From Pseudomonas cichorii (GTDB lineage: Bacteria; Pseudomonadota; Gammaproteobacteria; Pseudomonadales; Pseudomonadaceae): 64,000 nt of DNA. The stretch lies in assembly GCF_015471405.1 (NCBI RefSeq), contig NZ_BLVZ01000003.1, positions 310,001 through 374,000 on the forward strand, given 5' to 3'. The notes under the pieces are model-generated. The model saw nothing but the letters and a program-made list of their open reading frames with translations, was not told where the DNA came from and ran no database searches. Of the stretch, positions 53,402 to 63,800 are shown one piece after another. Each line of letters starts with the position of its first letter. Positions within the stretch are counted from its first letter, which is position 1. The position numbers and the translations under genes were made by a program.

Positions 53402-56400
53402 TCACGCAGTACGCAGGAGCCCTGTCGTAGAGCGTGGAGAAAGCCAATGGCGAATCCGGCGCTGCGCACTATCCATACAGGAAAAGACCACCGGGACGAC
53501 GAGCAGGCTGAGAGCAGTGGATGTGATCAGTCCACCGATCACTGCCACCGCCATCGGCTGGCGAAAACTCGCATCGGCACCAAATCCCAACCCGATCGGC
53601 AACATGCCGGCGATCATTGCAATAGTTGTCATCACGATGGGGCGCGCACGTTTGTGGCAAGCGTCAAGCAGCGCCGTATTCAACGCAACGCCCTGCTCAC
53701 TCATCGTTACAATCGTGTACTCGACCAGCAGAATCGAGTTCTTGGTCACAATACCCATCAACATGATCAACCCGATCATTGACGGGATACTCAACTCGCT
53801 GCCCGCAACGAGCAGACCGACAAAAGCACCGCCCAGTGACAGAGGGATAGCCGAAAGAATGGTGACCGGGTGCAGGAAGTCCTTGAACAGCAGCACCAGA
53901 ACACAGTAAACGCACACCACACCAATAAGGCTGGCTAACCCGAAGCCCAGCCCCAGCTCTTCCATGAGTTCGGCATCATCTGCCTGAACAATCTGCACAC
54001 TCGACGGCATGGCTTGCACCGCAGGTAAAGCCAGGGTGTCAGCAAGCGCCTGGCCAAGGGGCGTCCCACCCAGTTCGGCACTGATGGTCACGTAGCGGCG
54101 CCGATCATAGCGCTCAATCTGTGCCGGACCACTGCCGATGCTGATGTGTGCCACATTCCCAAGCGGCACAAGCCCCTCGCGGCCCCGCACTCGAAGATTG
54201 CTCAAGGACTCGACATCCTGCTGAACAGCCTCAGGCAGTTGTGTGCGTATATACACCTGTCGATTGTCGAGATTGAGCCGCGCAAGTCGTGAGTCCGTAT
54301 CTCCGGCCGTTGCGATACGTACCGTCTCGCCAATTGCGGCTGTACTGACGCCTGACTCGGAAGCCCGCACCAGATCGGGCCGGACGGTAATTTCCGGGCG
54401 CTCCAGGCTTGCCGTAGAACTGACGTTGTACAAGCCGCGTACTCCTCGAAGCTCAGACTCGATAGCCTGAGCGCTGGCTTTCAGTGCGACAGCGTCATCA
54501 CTGGTCAGAATGATCGACATTTGTTCGCCGATATTGCCGCTGCCTACGGTAAAACGTGCCCCCGGCACACTCTGCAGTGCTGCGCGTATGGAGTTTTCAA
54601 TCGACGTTTGATCGCCGCGCTCGGCGCGAGGCATCAACGTCACATCCAAAGCTCCGCGACGCACGTCTCCACCCTGTAAATTATCACTGTCCGCCTGCGC
54701 CGCCCCCACAGTAGATAACACCCGCTGGACGCCAGGCAGCGTGGCCAGTCGGGCACGAGCAGCTTCGGCAGTTGTCAGGGTATCCTGTAGTGCGCTGCCG
54801 GGAGGTAATTCGATGCTGATTGTGGTGTATCCACGGTCAGAGGCCGGCATTAAGCCCGTTGGCAAGTAAGGTACGAGAGCCACCGAACCGACCATGAATG
54901 CAAATGTCAGGGCCAGCGTGGATTTGCGATGCATAAGGCACCAATGTGCCAAGCGCAGATAGGTGCGCATCACGCGGCCATCCAACACTTCGGACTCATC
55001 CGCACGAGGGGGATACGGTTTCAGAAACCGGACTGCCATCATCGGAGTAATCAGCCGGGCTACCAATAACGAAGCCAGCACCGCAACTACTGCGGTCCAA
55101 CCAAACTCTCGAAAGAACAGGCCGGGCACCCCGCCCATCATCGCGGTGGGAAGAAACACGACGACAAGCGCCATTGTGGTAGCAATCACCGCCAGCGCTA
55201 TCTCCGTAACAGCATCAGCCGTTGCTTGCTCCATAGGCTTGCCCATGCGTGCATGGCGCTCAATGTTCTCGACTTCCACAATTGCATCGTCCACCAGGAT
55301 GCCGACTATGACTGCCAGCGCCAGCAGGCTTATCGTGTTAAGCGAAAAACCAAACCACGCCATGGCAGCGAATGTCGGAAGAATCGACAGTGGCAGCGCC
55401 GAAGCGGCTATCAACATGGCTCGCCAGTCCCGCAGGAAGAACCAGACCACCAGCACAGCCAATAACGCCCCTTCGTAGAGCATGAACAGCGAACCATCGA
55501 ATTGCTCTTGCGTGTAATCAACGCTGTTAGTGACCAGAGTGGCCTGCAAGCCCGGACGCTTTTGCTGCAACCCGGCCAGCGCCGCCTTTACACCGGCTGC
55601 GATTCGAGTAACGTCCTGCCCCATGGACGGGTAGATCCGGAAACCGACAACGGGCTTCCCGTCCAACAGTGCTATCTGACTGCGTTCGGCAACCGTATCA
55701 GTGACCGTTGCCAACTGATCCAGTCGCAGTGATCGTCCATCCGACAACGCTATCGGCAATGCCGACAACTCGGAAGCCTGGCCAGCCAGTGAAATAGTCC
55801 GCACCGCCTGTTCGCCACCACCAAGTCTGGCGCGCCCTCCTGAGCTTTGCTGCTGAGCGTTGCTCAATGCAAGCGAGACTTCGCCGACAGTCGCAGCGTG
55901 GGCGATGAGTAAAGCGGGGTCCAGAGTCACCCGTACTTCCCGCATCACGCCACCGATACGCTCGAAACGGCCAACACCTTTTACCCCCAATATCGTCTTG
56001 GCTACCGTGTCATCCACAAACCATGACAAAGCCTCTTCGTTCATGGCAGGCATGGCGATGGCATAAGTCTGAATAGCTTCACTACTCGCACGCACAGCGC
56101 TTACCTGCGGCTCCAGTAGATCGTCAGGCAAGTCGGAGCGAACGCGATCAACGGCATCCCTGGATTCCATCAATGCATCGGAAAGAGGCTTGCCCAGCTC
56201 GAACTCAACCGCAATATTCACGGAGCTTTCAGTGATCACGGTGCTTATGTGCTTGATTCTGTCCAGCGTGGCCAGCGAGTCTTCGATTTTACGCGCCACT
56301 TCGGTTTCAAGCTGAGCAGGTGCAGCACCGGGTTGCGAAAGCGCTATGCGAACAACCGGCATATCGACATCGGGCATATCCTGAATCGGTAACTTCCACA

Positions 56401-56485
56401 GCCCCCATATGCCCGCCAGGGTAAGCAGTGCAAACAGCAGGATAGAGGGGATCGGATTGCGTATGGACCAGGTAGCCAGGTTCAT
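53402..56485 (-). CDS. RND efflux pump inner-membrane transporter, 1027 aa
   Basis: AcrB/MdtB-type resistance-nodulation-division pump. Proton-relay motifs are visible: 'ALAVIVGILVDDAIVEVENIERH' (Asp-Asp in helix 4) and 'GIVTKNSILLVEY' (Lys in helix 10). The large periplasmic loops include 'LPPGSALQDTLTTAEAARARLATLPGVQRVLSTVG'. It forms a pump with the adaptor gene upstream (ATGA overlap). No outer-membrane TolC-type gene is present, so it must use one from elsewhere. Confidence 0.95.
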   Translation of the reverse strand: MNLATWSIRNPIPSILLFALLTLAGIWGLWKLPIQDMPDVDMPVVRIALSQPGAAPAQLETEVARKIEDSLATLDRIKHISTVITESSVNIAVEFELGKPLSDALMESRDAVDRVRSDLPDDLLEPQVSAVRASSEAIQTYAIAMPAMNEEALSWFVDDTVAKTILGVKGVGRFERIGGVMREVRVTLDPALLIAHAATVGEVSLALSNAQQQSSGGRARLGGGEQAVRTISLAGQASELSALPIALSDGRSLRLDQLATVTDTVAERSQIALLDGKPVVGFRIYPSMGQDVTRIAAGVKAALAGLQQKRPGLQATLVTNSVDYTQEQFDGSLFMLYEGALLAVLVVWFFLRDWRAMLIAASALPLSILPTFAAMAWFGFSLNTISLLALAVIVGILVDDAIVEVENIERHARMGKPMEQATADAVTEIALAVIATTMALVVVFLPTAMMGGVPGLFFREFGWTAVVAVLASLLVARLITPMMAVRFLKPYPPRADESEVLDGRVMRTYLRLAHWCLMHRKSTLALTFAFMVGSVALVPYLPTGLMPASDRGYTTISIELPPGSALQDTLTTAEAARARLATLPGVQRVLSTVGAAQADSDNLQGGDVRRGALDVTLMPRAERGDQTSIENSIRAALQSVPGARFTVGSGNIGEQMSIILTSDDAVALKASAQAIESELRGVRGLYNVSSTASLERPEITVRPDLVRASESGVSTAAIGETVRIATAGDTDSRLARLNLDNRQVYIRTQLPEAVQQDVESLSNLRVRGREGLVPLGNVAHISIGSGPAQIERYDRRRYVTISAELGGTPLGQALADTLALPAVQAMPSSVQIVQADDAELMEELGLGFGLASLIGVVCVYCVLVLLFKDFLHPVTILSAIPLSLGGAFVGLLVAGSELSIPSMIGLIMLMGIVTKNSILLVEYTIVTMSEQGVALNTALLDACHKRARPIVMTTIAMIAGMLPIGLGFGADASFRQPMAVAVIGGLITSTALSLLVVPVVFSCMDSAQRRIRHWLSPRSTTGLLRTA

Positions 56486-57687
56486 TTCTCTGCTCCGTTT
56501 GCAACTGTCGTAGCAGAAATCGCAACCGCAGGTGCCTGAACAATCCTTACGCTGTCGCCATCATTCACAAAACCGGCGCCCTGTACCACAACACGGTCTC
56601 CCTCACTCAAACCCTGCACGATCTCTACATCCTGAGCCTGGCGGCGGCCAGTCTTCACGACCTGAAGAGATACCTTCGCAGCACCTTGTTGCGTATCGAG
56701 TTTGAATACATGGCTATGCCCATCGCGGATAAAGACACTACCAGCGGGCACCACCAACGCACTCTGCTGCGTCACTGAAATACGCCCTTGTACATACATG
56801 CCCGCTCGCGCTGTGCTGCCCGAAATGATGTCTGCATACACCATTGCGAGGCGCGTTTGAGCGTTCAACGCGGGTGCCATTTGCCTGACAGTTGCTTGCG
56901 CGACCTGGCCATCTGGCAGCGCCAACGTCACAATCTGGCCAGCAGCCACCTGCCCTGCCTGCGCAGCGGTAAGCTCACCTCGCCATTCGAGTCGACTCTG
57001 GCGTATGAGCCGAAACAGCTCATCGCCGACCGCGCCTACTGTGCCAATCGTTGCAGTGCGGGTACTGATCACACCATCGTCGGGCGATACAACCGTTGCA
57101 TACCTGAGCTGTAACTCCCGAGACGTCAATTGAGCCTGACTGGACTCAACCTGCGCCAACGCTGTTTCAGCCTCGGTCACCGAGTTCGATATGTCCTGCT
57201 CGCTCATGGCACCCACTTCCTTGAGTTTGAGTGCGCGTTCACGATTGGCAACCGCTTGTACTGCCAGAGCTTTCGACTGCCTGAGTGCTGCATGCAATTG
57301 CGCAACATCGGCGCGCAAGGCCTCGGTTTCAAATCGAGCCAACACCTGGCCTCGACGCACCACATCCCCCGGGCCAACAAGCAACTCAGTGAGTCGAACC
57401 CCACTGACCTGTCCTCCGATAACCGCCTCCTGCCACGGCTCAATCGCACCGGAGGCATTCAAATGGACCGGCCATTCAACCAGCCGCACGGATGCATCGG
57501 TCACCGTCATTGCGACCAAGGCATCAGTGGTCGGCTCTGAAGGTGGAGGTTCGCGCAGATACAGCACCTGCCAGGAAATAGCCCCGACAACCAGTAAGGC
57601 AAACAGGCTGAGCGCCGCAATTGCCCAGTTACGCTGGCGTTCGTCTATTGATTTACCGGTATTGGGCGCACAGTTTCTTACTGTCAT
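56482..57687 (-). CDS. RND efflux periplasmic adaptor, 401 aa
   Basis: Membrane-fusion protein with an N-terminal anchor helix (about residues 21-41), 'GASGAIEPWQEAVIGGQVSGVRLTELLVGPGDVVRRGQVLARFETEALRADVAQ'-type lipoyl hairpin region, coiled coil and beta-barrel ('GMYVQGRISVTQQSALVVPAGSVFIRDG'). It couples the RND pump to an outer-membrane channel. First gene of the pump operon; box B lies 107-142 bp upstream. Confidence 0.94.
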   Translation of the reverse strand: MTVRNCAPNTGKSIDERQRNWAIAALSLFALLVVGAISWQVLYLREPPPSEPTTDALVAMTVTDASVRLVEWPVHLNASGAIEPWQEAVIGGQVSGVRLTELLVGPGDVVRRGQVLARFETEALRADVAQLHAALRQSKALAVQAVANRERALKLKEVGAMSEQDISNSVTEAETALAQVESSQAQLTSRELQLRYATVVSPDDGVISTRTATIGTVGAVGDELFRLIRQSRLEWRGELTAAQAGQVAAGQIVTLALPDGQVAQATVRQMAPALNAQTRLAMVYADIISGSTARAGMYVQGRISVTQQSALVVPAGSVFIRDGHSHVFKLDTQQGAAKVSLQVVKTGRRQAQDVEIVQGLSEGDRVVVQGAGFVNDGDSVRIVQAPAVAISATTVANGAEK

Positions 57688-57793
57688 AGAGGGTGTGTTC
57701 TAAGTTGGGGGAGTATCGGGAAGAAGAAGTACCGCCAGTGGTGCTCAAGGCTGAAATCATCCCTGGGCTACCTGCGGTTTTTTGAGGAGTCAG

Positions 57794-57829
57794 ATCGTAT
57801 CGCTGGCGTGTCGTAGCAATGTCGTCAAG
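57794..57829. promoter_or_regulatory. 36-bp box B upstream of the RND operon
   Basis: TGTCGTA at 57809-57815 and TGTCGTC at 57820-57826, again with an 11-bp period, within a 36-bp block that matches box A at 31 of 36 positions. It lies 107-142 bp upstream of the adaptor start in the 269-bp gap to the azoreductase gene. Confidence 0.7.
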
Positions 57830-57956
57830 CTGGACGGATGCGCCGTGTCCAGGCGGCTATTGCAGCCAGCCTGGATTGTCTCTGGAAGGGAAGTAAAGCG
57901 AGAGGAAACTGGTCTGGGCGGCCCTCCAACGACCGCGACAGGGCGGTATTACGGAA

Positions 57957-58568
57957 TCAGACCGAAAGCTCGGCAATCCGCTGCTCGGCAGCACTAATCG
58001 CAGCAGCACGCTGATCGGGACCGAAGGCAACACCCTCGGCCAGGATGACCTCGGGGTTGGTGATGCCGATGAAGTTGAGCGCGGTGCGCAGGTAGGTTTC
58101 GCCATGTTCCATGTTGGCAATCGGCGAGTCTGGCCCATAGATGCCGCCACGTGCGACCGCCAGGATGACACGTTTTCCACCCGCCAATCCTTCAGGCCCT
58201 TGCTCCGTGTAGCGGAAGGTCTGGCCTGCCACAAGAACCCGGTCGATCCAGGCCTTGAGTTGTGTAGGCACAGTGAAGTTGTAGAGCGCGACACCGATCA
58301 CAAGGGTGTCGGCAGCCAGAAACTCCTGCAAGGTGGCCGCACCAATCTCAAGGTCGCGTTGTATCTCCGGCGAGTGATCAACGCCTGTGGTCTGTAGAGC
58401 CGTGAGGTAAGCGGCGGACAGATGTGGTACCGGCGTTGCTGCCAGGTCACGATAGGTCACGACGGCATTCGGCGTTTCACCCTGCAGTTTCGCGACAATC
58501 TGTGCAGACAAGGTGCGGCTGACCGAGTGGGCGCCCAGGATGCTCGAATCGAGGTGAAGAATGTTCAT
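57957..58568 (-). CDS. azoR: FMN-dependent NADH-azoreductase (AzoR family), 203 aa
   Basis: Flavodoxin-fold quinone/azo reductase: 'NILHLDSSILGAHSVSRTLSAQIV', 'LVIGVALYNFTVPTQLKAWIDRVLVAGQTFRYTEQGPEGLAGGKRVILAVARGG' are AzoR hallmarks. It reduces quinones, azo and nitro compounds using NADH. Start ATG 58568; the frame extends further upstream without homology. It follows the pirin gene by 55 bp on the same strand; together they look like a stress/redox operon. Confidence 0.93.
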   Translation of the reverse strand: MNILHLDSSILGAHSVSRTLSAQIVAKLQGETPNAVVTYRDLAATPVPHLSAAYLTALQTTGVDHSPEIQRDLEIGAATLQEFLAADTLVIGVALYNFTVPTQLKAWIDRVLVAGQTFRYTEQGPEGLAGGKRVILAVARGGIYGPDSPIANMEHGETYLRTALNFIGITNPEVILAEGVAFGPDQRAAAISAAEQRIAELSV

Positions 58569-58623
58569 GGGTAACTTCCTTACTTTGGCTGAAATATTCG
58601 TTCTGAAATGATGCAGAAGGGTG

Positions 58624-59526
58624 TTAGCCCAGTCGCCCGTCGCGCCGCAGAGCAGCACCGATGCGCTGTATCTCGGCTTCACCTCGTGCAAGGGCTTCCC
58701 TGCTGGTGTGAACCGAGTAGTAACCCATCACTAGCTCGTGGGGATGTTTCACGGCTGAGCCCAGTACAAAAGAGGTTGTGCCCTGCGCGACCAGATCGAT
58801 GGCCTGGTTTGACTCCTCAAACACCGCCAGCTCGCCGGTATCCACAGCGCTACCGGCCTCAAGCAGCCCTTCACTGACCGCCAGCCACGTCACGGTATGA
58901 CCCGATGGCGGAGTGAAGCGCCACCGCTCACCGTCTTTAAGCGTCACGGCGAGATAAGTCATGTCCGAAGGAGCCGGGATGGTACTTTCTGCATTGCCAT
59001 AGCGACCGAGCAGAACTCGCGCCGGGCCTTCCCGGGGAATCTGCGCGGGGGCAAGGTAATGACTTTCAGGGGGCGCATTTTCTTCTGCGGCGGGCAACGC
59101 GACCCACAACTGGAAGCCACGCATCGCCTTTTCACTGAACGGCGTACCCGAATGCCAGATGCCATTGCCGGCACTCATCCACTCGACACCGCCAGCGGGC
59201 AGAACGCCCTTCTTGCCAGTCGTGTCTTCGTAGATCACTTCACCGGCCTCCATGAAGGTCAGCGTTGCAATGCCGGAATGAGGATGCATGCCGAAGCCTT
59301 GCGGTCTGGCGTTTGGCAGAGTGCTGAAGATGTCGAGAAACACGAAAGGCTTCAGGATCTGGCCAAGGTCGCTCGGGCTCACGAGGCGAGTGACAGGCCC
59401 ATGCACTCGGCCATGGGTGCGATGGACGATGGCACGCGCCTGCTCGTTAGTGCCCACCCTTGCATGACTTTGCTGGTGATCGTGAAGGGTGTGGCGAGTG
59501 CCGTTAAGCAAGGATGAAGTGGTCAT
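58624..59526 (-). CDS. Pirin-family protein, 300 aa
   Basis: Double cupin: 'VSPSDLGQILKPFVFLDIF', 'GFGMHPHSGIATLTFMEAGEVIYEDTTG', 'VEWMSAGNGIWHSGTPF', then a second cupin and 'VMGYYSVHTSREALARGEAEIQRIG'. Pirins are iron or quercetin-dioxygenase-like proteins. The metal-site His pair 'HPH' (81-83) and His125 are present, but the Glu ligand of human pirin, two residues after the last His, is Gly127 here. It pairs with the azoreductase gene. Confidence 0.9.
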   Translation of the reverse strand: MTTSSLLNGTRHTLHDHQQSHARVGTNEQARAIVHRTHGRVHGPVTRLVSPSDLGQILKPFVFLDIFSTLPNARPQGFGMHPHSGIATLTFMEAGEVIYEDTTGKKGVLPAGGVEWMSAGNGIWHSGTPFSEKAMRGFQLWVALPAAEENAPPESHYLAPAQIPREGPARVLLGRYGNAESTIPAPSDMTYLAVTLKDGERWRFTPPSGHTVTWLAVSEGLLEAGSAVDTGELAVFEESNQAIDLVAQGTTSFVLGSAVKHPHELVMGYYSVHTSREALARGEAEIQRIGAALRRDGRLG

Positions 59527-59654
59527 GAGTCAGCGATGCCTTGTGTGTAAAGCAGAGGGCATGTGCCCTGTTGTCACTAGGATAGGGTTGACTCATTTAC
59601 TTGATAAGATGGGGTTGTCGGATTGAATTAATCCATTTATTGACGTAATTAATG

Positions 59655-60401
59655 TTAAAGCCTGTGAAAGATATAATCGGCAGCGTCACTGCTGGCCAGT
59701 GGGACATTGTGTGCGATCAAGTGTCCACGCAGTTGCGGATCATCGACCCGAACTGTCCATCCTTCAGCCCAGTCATCCACGACAACCTCCTTGCTGCGGC
59801 GTATCGCCTCGATCAACGTCAAGCGCTCCGGGAAATAGACAGCGAAGGCATTCTCCTTCCAGCTCGCGACCTTGATGCCCAGTTGCGCGCACACGGCTAT
59901 CTTGGTTGCCGCGTCAACGATATCGGCTTGTCTGGACTGATTGACCAGCGCCTGAAGCTCGGGGTTGGCGACACCGTCTGTACACAGGATGTCACCACTG
60001 CCCCATGATTCAGGCGGACAGATCTTGTTGTCACTGCTCATCTCAATGAACGGATTGATTTCCATAGGGTAGATCCGACAGACCAGCGGGCGCTCTTCAT
60101 AGATGCCGCACAGGTTATCCGCACGCAGATTCGGGCACTGGTCGAGTGCATTGGCAACGAACACCGCGATAACGCGGATGCTGCTGTCATCACTATTGAC
60201 CGCGACCGACCGGCCTGCGCCGTGGGCATATTGTCTTGAGTCGGCTGGCCAGGTCAGCTCGTTGAAAGCTTCCAGCACCACCGCTACATCATGACCTCGG
60301 GCCAGCCATTGCTCGGCTTCGATCAGCGTCAGGGGTATGAGCCGGCCTTTGCAGCAGATCCCGCAGCCCACGCAGTTATAGCGAATTACAGTGTTTTGCA
60401 T
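59655..60401 (-). CDS. YkgJ-family cysteine-cluster protein, 248 aa
   Basis: N-terminal 'RYNCVGCGICCKGRLIPLT' (Cys10, 13, 16, 17), then 'QCPNLRADNLCGIYEERPLVCRIYPMEINPF' in the middle. This is the CxxCxxCC...C...CxxYP pattern of the CxxCxxCC/YkgJ family, thought to bind zinc or an Fe-S cluster. Its role is unknown. Stand-alone gene upstream of, and divergent from, the avrE promoter region. Confidence 0.9.
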   Translation of the reverse strand: MQNTVIRYNCVGCGICCKGRLIPLTLIEAEQWLARGHDVAVVLEAFNELTWPADSRQYAHGAGRSVAVNSDDSSIRVIAVFVANALDQCPNLRADNLCGIYEERPLVCRIYPMEINPFIEMSSDNKICPPESWGSGDILCTDGVANPELQALVNQSRQADIVDAATKIAVCAQLGIKVASWKENAFAVYFPERLTLIEAIRRSKEVVVDDWAEGWTVRVDDPQLRGHLIAHNVPLASSDAADYIFHRL

Positions 60402-60808
60402 ATTCCATCCTGGAGCTACAGGTCTTTTCAGGGGCGAACGGGTTCGGCGCCCATAATCTGGTCGAATGATTGAAAAACAGGGTCACGGACATTCACCTGC
60501 TGCTGATCAGCCAGGGTGAGGGGTAAACAAATGTATTGAGTTGCGATACACAAGCATCAATAGGATGGCGCTGGTGCAGTCATGGCGGGAAAATAACAGT
60601 TTCCGAACGTATCAATATCGACACAGTTGTAGCCGGGTATTTCAAAGAGAAGCATTCTCGTCCCATAAGCCAGGCAAAGCCGCAAACGGCATCGCCATGC
60701 TGGAACCAAGTCACAGGGCATTTCCACTCAGGGCAAAGGAAACCTTCCTTTACGGCCGGACAGCCATCGCGAGGTTGTTCCGGTCAGTCCATGACACGGA
60801 GAATGCTC
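60402..60808. other. Promoter region of avrE
   Basis: About 400 bp between the divergent YkgJ-family gene and avrE; it holds the hrp box at 60702-60730 and otherwise no gene I can support. A short open frame at 60541-60822 overlaps the hrp box and the avrE start and is rejected. Confidence 0.7.
60702..60730 (+). promoter_or_regulatory. hrp box of avrE
   Basis: GGAACC (60702-60707), 16-nt spacer, CCACTCA (60724-60730), 79 nt upstream of the avrE ATG. Same consensus as at hrpJ but with one more spacer base; both spacings are known for HrpL promoters. Confidence 0.95.
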
Positions 60809-63800
60809 ATGATTCCGCTTAACAACACACCCGGCACGAGCCAGATACATGGCGCGACGTCCTCGGGCCACAACCCGCAAGGCCTCAACCAGCAAAACCA
60901 GCCACCGACACAGCGCACAGCCACTTCACTGGACAAACTGGGTCAGCACTCAACCACAAAAACCGGCCCGGTGACTCAGGACCTGCAGGCCACGCCAAAG
61001 ATCGGCGTGCAGAGCAGCGGACAGTCCGAGATACAGAATCAGGACGCCAGCGATCAGGCCGCTCAAGCCACAGCACAGCGTATGCGCGGGGCGGGCTCAA
61101 GCCTGCGCGGTTCGGATAAATTGGGGCGCTCTGGGGGCGGAGAAAGCCGGGCAGAATCCTCGAAATCGAAGAAATCCGAAAGCAACGCAGAAAGCAGCGT
61201 CAAGTCAGAAGCCATGCCTCTGGCACAAAATGACCCGGTTGTGCTGAAAACAGAGGAGATGGGTTGGCCACTGCGCAACAGCGCACTGAAAAACTCCTTG
61301 ATGGGCAAACCTAAAGCCGAATCCTCGAAATCGAATAAAGCCGAAGGCAAGAGCAGCGCAGGCGAGTCAGCCAAAGAAACGCCAATCCAGAAAGAGGCCG
61401 GTACATCATCTAAGCAGGAGATTACCGAAACCGGATCACCGAAGCTTTCCCGTGATGAGCAGGCGCTTCAGAACGCAGCTCAGGCCAGAAGCAGATCGAA
61501 TACCAGACTCAGTGGCAGCGATGGCCTGGGCCGGGCCCTCAACGAAGGCCGCGAGTCCCTCCCCAGACCCGATAGCAACGCGGTCACTCTGGACAAGAAA
61601 GGCAAGGCCAGTTTCGAGAACTTCAGCCCACCGGCGCTGAACACCTTGCTTCAAGATACCGTTGGCAAAAAGGATAAAACCTACCTGGCCCATCATTACA
61701 CGGGGAAAGGCAACGATCAGGTCCTGCTGGAACCCAAGGGCCACCTGCTCAAGATGCAGCAGAGTGAAACAGGCTTCACCCTGTTGCGCAGCAGTAAATC
61801 GCTGGATGTACCGTCAGGTAGCAAACCTGGCAGCGTCACGCTCCAACGCCAGGGCAACTCGATGAACCTCGAAGGCCTGAAATCGACGGTCACACAAGCC
61901 CTGCCGGACAAAGCGCACATTGCCCACTTGAGCGGAGCCCATCAGGACAGCAGCGGCCAGACGCTGCGCCTTCATGATGAAAAGCTTTATCAGTTCAAGT
62001 CGGACACTTCCAAGTGGTCCCCCCTTCCCGATACAGGCGACAAAAAATTCAGCAGCCTTTCAACGGAAGGTGACGGCAAGCTCTATGCCCGTAGCGGCGA
62101 CTCGCTGATCAATCTGTCCAGCGATAAAAAACCCGAAATCCAACTCAAGGATCTGGCGGCACATTCGGTTGCCTCCGACGGAACCGTGGCCATGCTGGCG
62201 GGCAAGGACACCCAGACCCTGCAGTTGGGCAAGATGGGGGAAGTGCCAGAGCTGCATATCACCCTCAACCTCAACGATGGCAAGTCCGAAGCCAGCAGCA
62301 TCGGCCTGACCAAGGATCGCCTGTTCGTCGCCGATACCGAAGGCAAGCTGTACAGCGCCTCGCGCAACGAGCTTAAAAGCGATGATGGCGTCCTGAAACT
62401 CATGCCGGAGAAAAACTACCAGCCAGAAGATGGCAAGCTGGGAGCGCGTCATCAGGTCACCGGTTTCATGAGTGGTGATGACGGGCAGATGCATGCCTTG
62501 GTCAAGGACGGTGCCGGCCAGGTCCACTCCCATACCCTGGATGAAAAGACCTCCAGCCTCCAGAGCGGCTGGAACCTCTCGGACGTGAAGGTTCTGGAAA
62601 ATACCCAGGGCCTGCCTGTAAAGAGCGAGCCGACTTCGGAAAACATCTACGACCTGCACAGGAACGGTCGCGTAGGCCTGGTGGATGGCAGTATCCAGGC
62701 ATGGGATACGACCACTCAGGCCTGGAAAGACACCGGCGTCAAAGATATCGATGCGCTGAAACGCGGCATCGACGGCAATGCCTATGTGCTCAAGGACGGC
62801 AAGGTTCACGAGCTGAAAGTGACTCCCGACTACGGCAAGAGCACCTTCAACGACACCCACAACCTGAAAGATACGCCACGCTCTACCAAGGTCGAACTGG
62901 GCGATGCCATCGCGGGCCTGGAGGACCGCGTGATCAAAGACTTTGCCATGTACAACGACAAACAGTTCGTGGCCCTTGATGACAAAGGCCGCATGACCGC
63001 CCACCACAAGGAAGGCGATCCAACTGAAATGACCCGCCATGGCCTGGAAGGCACTGTTGCCTACCTGACCCTGGACGCCAATGGCGTGCATGCTGCAACC
63101 AGCAATGGCGATCTGTTCTTCATGCTCAACGAGGACTGGCAGAAAAAACCGACGGATACGCCATTGCAGTCCCAGCCTTCGACCTCCACAGCGGCTGAGG
63201 ACAAACCTTCAACATCCGCCGCAGCAGCGGACAAACCTTCAACCTCCACTGCAACAGCGGACAAACCTTCAAGCCCCAAGGCATCGGAGTCCAAAACAGA
63301 CAGCGAGCCCAAATGGCAAAAAATCCCTCTCAGCTTCGGGAGTGAGATAGCCAGTATTCGTACAGAAGTGGATAACACGCTCAGCGTTTCGCTGAAAAAC
63401 GACCCCAATGGTAACGGCGCCTATCAGCTCAAGGACAAGAAATGGCAAACCATTGACCATCGTCCTGCCGATCAGAACGAACTGAACACGATATTCAATC
63501 GACTCGACAAAAGCATGGCAAGGGTGAGCATTCCCGGAGTCGGCACATTAAACTATACCTCCAACCTGCTGGGCCGCAGCGGTATAGAGCAAAGCAATAA
63601 ATCCAGCACGGTAGAGTTCACCAAGGCTTACGTTTTCAAGCCCGATCTGGAAATACGACCGGCCAAGAACGTAGTGAACTATTTCGACCACAAGATCAAT
63701 GGCCGGGTCGGTCTGGCAGACGTCTACAATGCCCAGTCCCCCTTGTTTCATGACTTGAAGGAAATCCGCCAGGCACCAGGCAAGGCCCCGGAAGCCGGCC

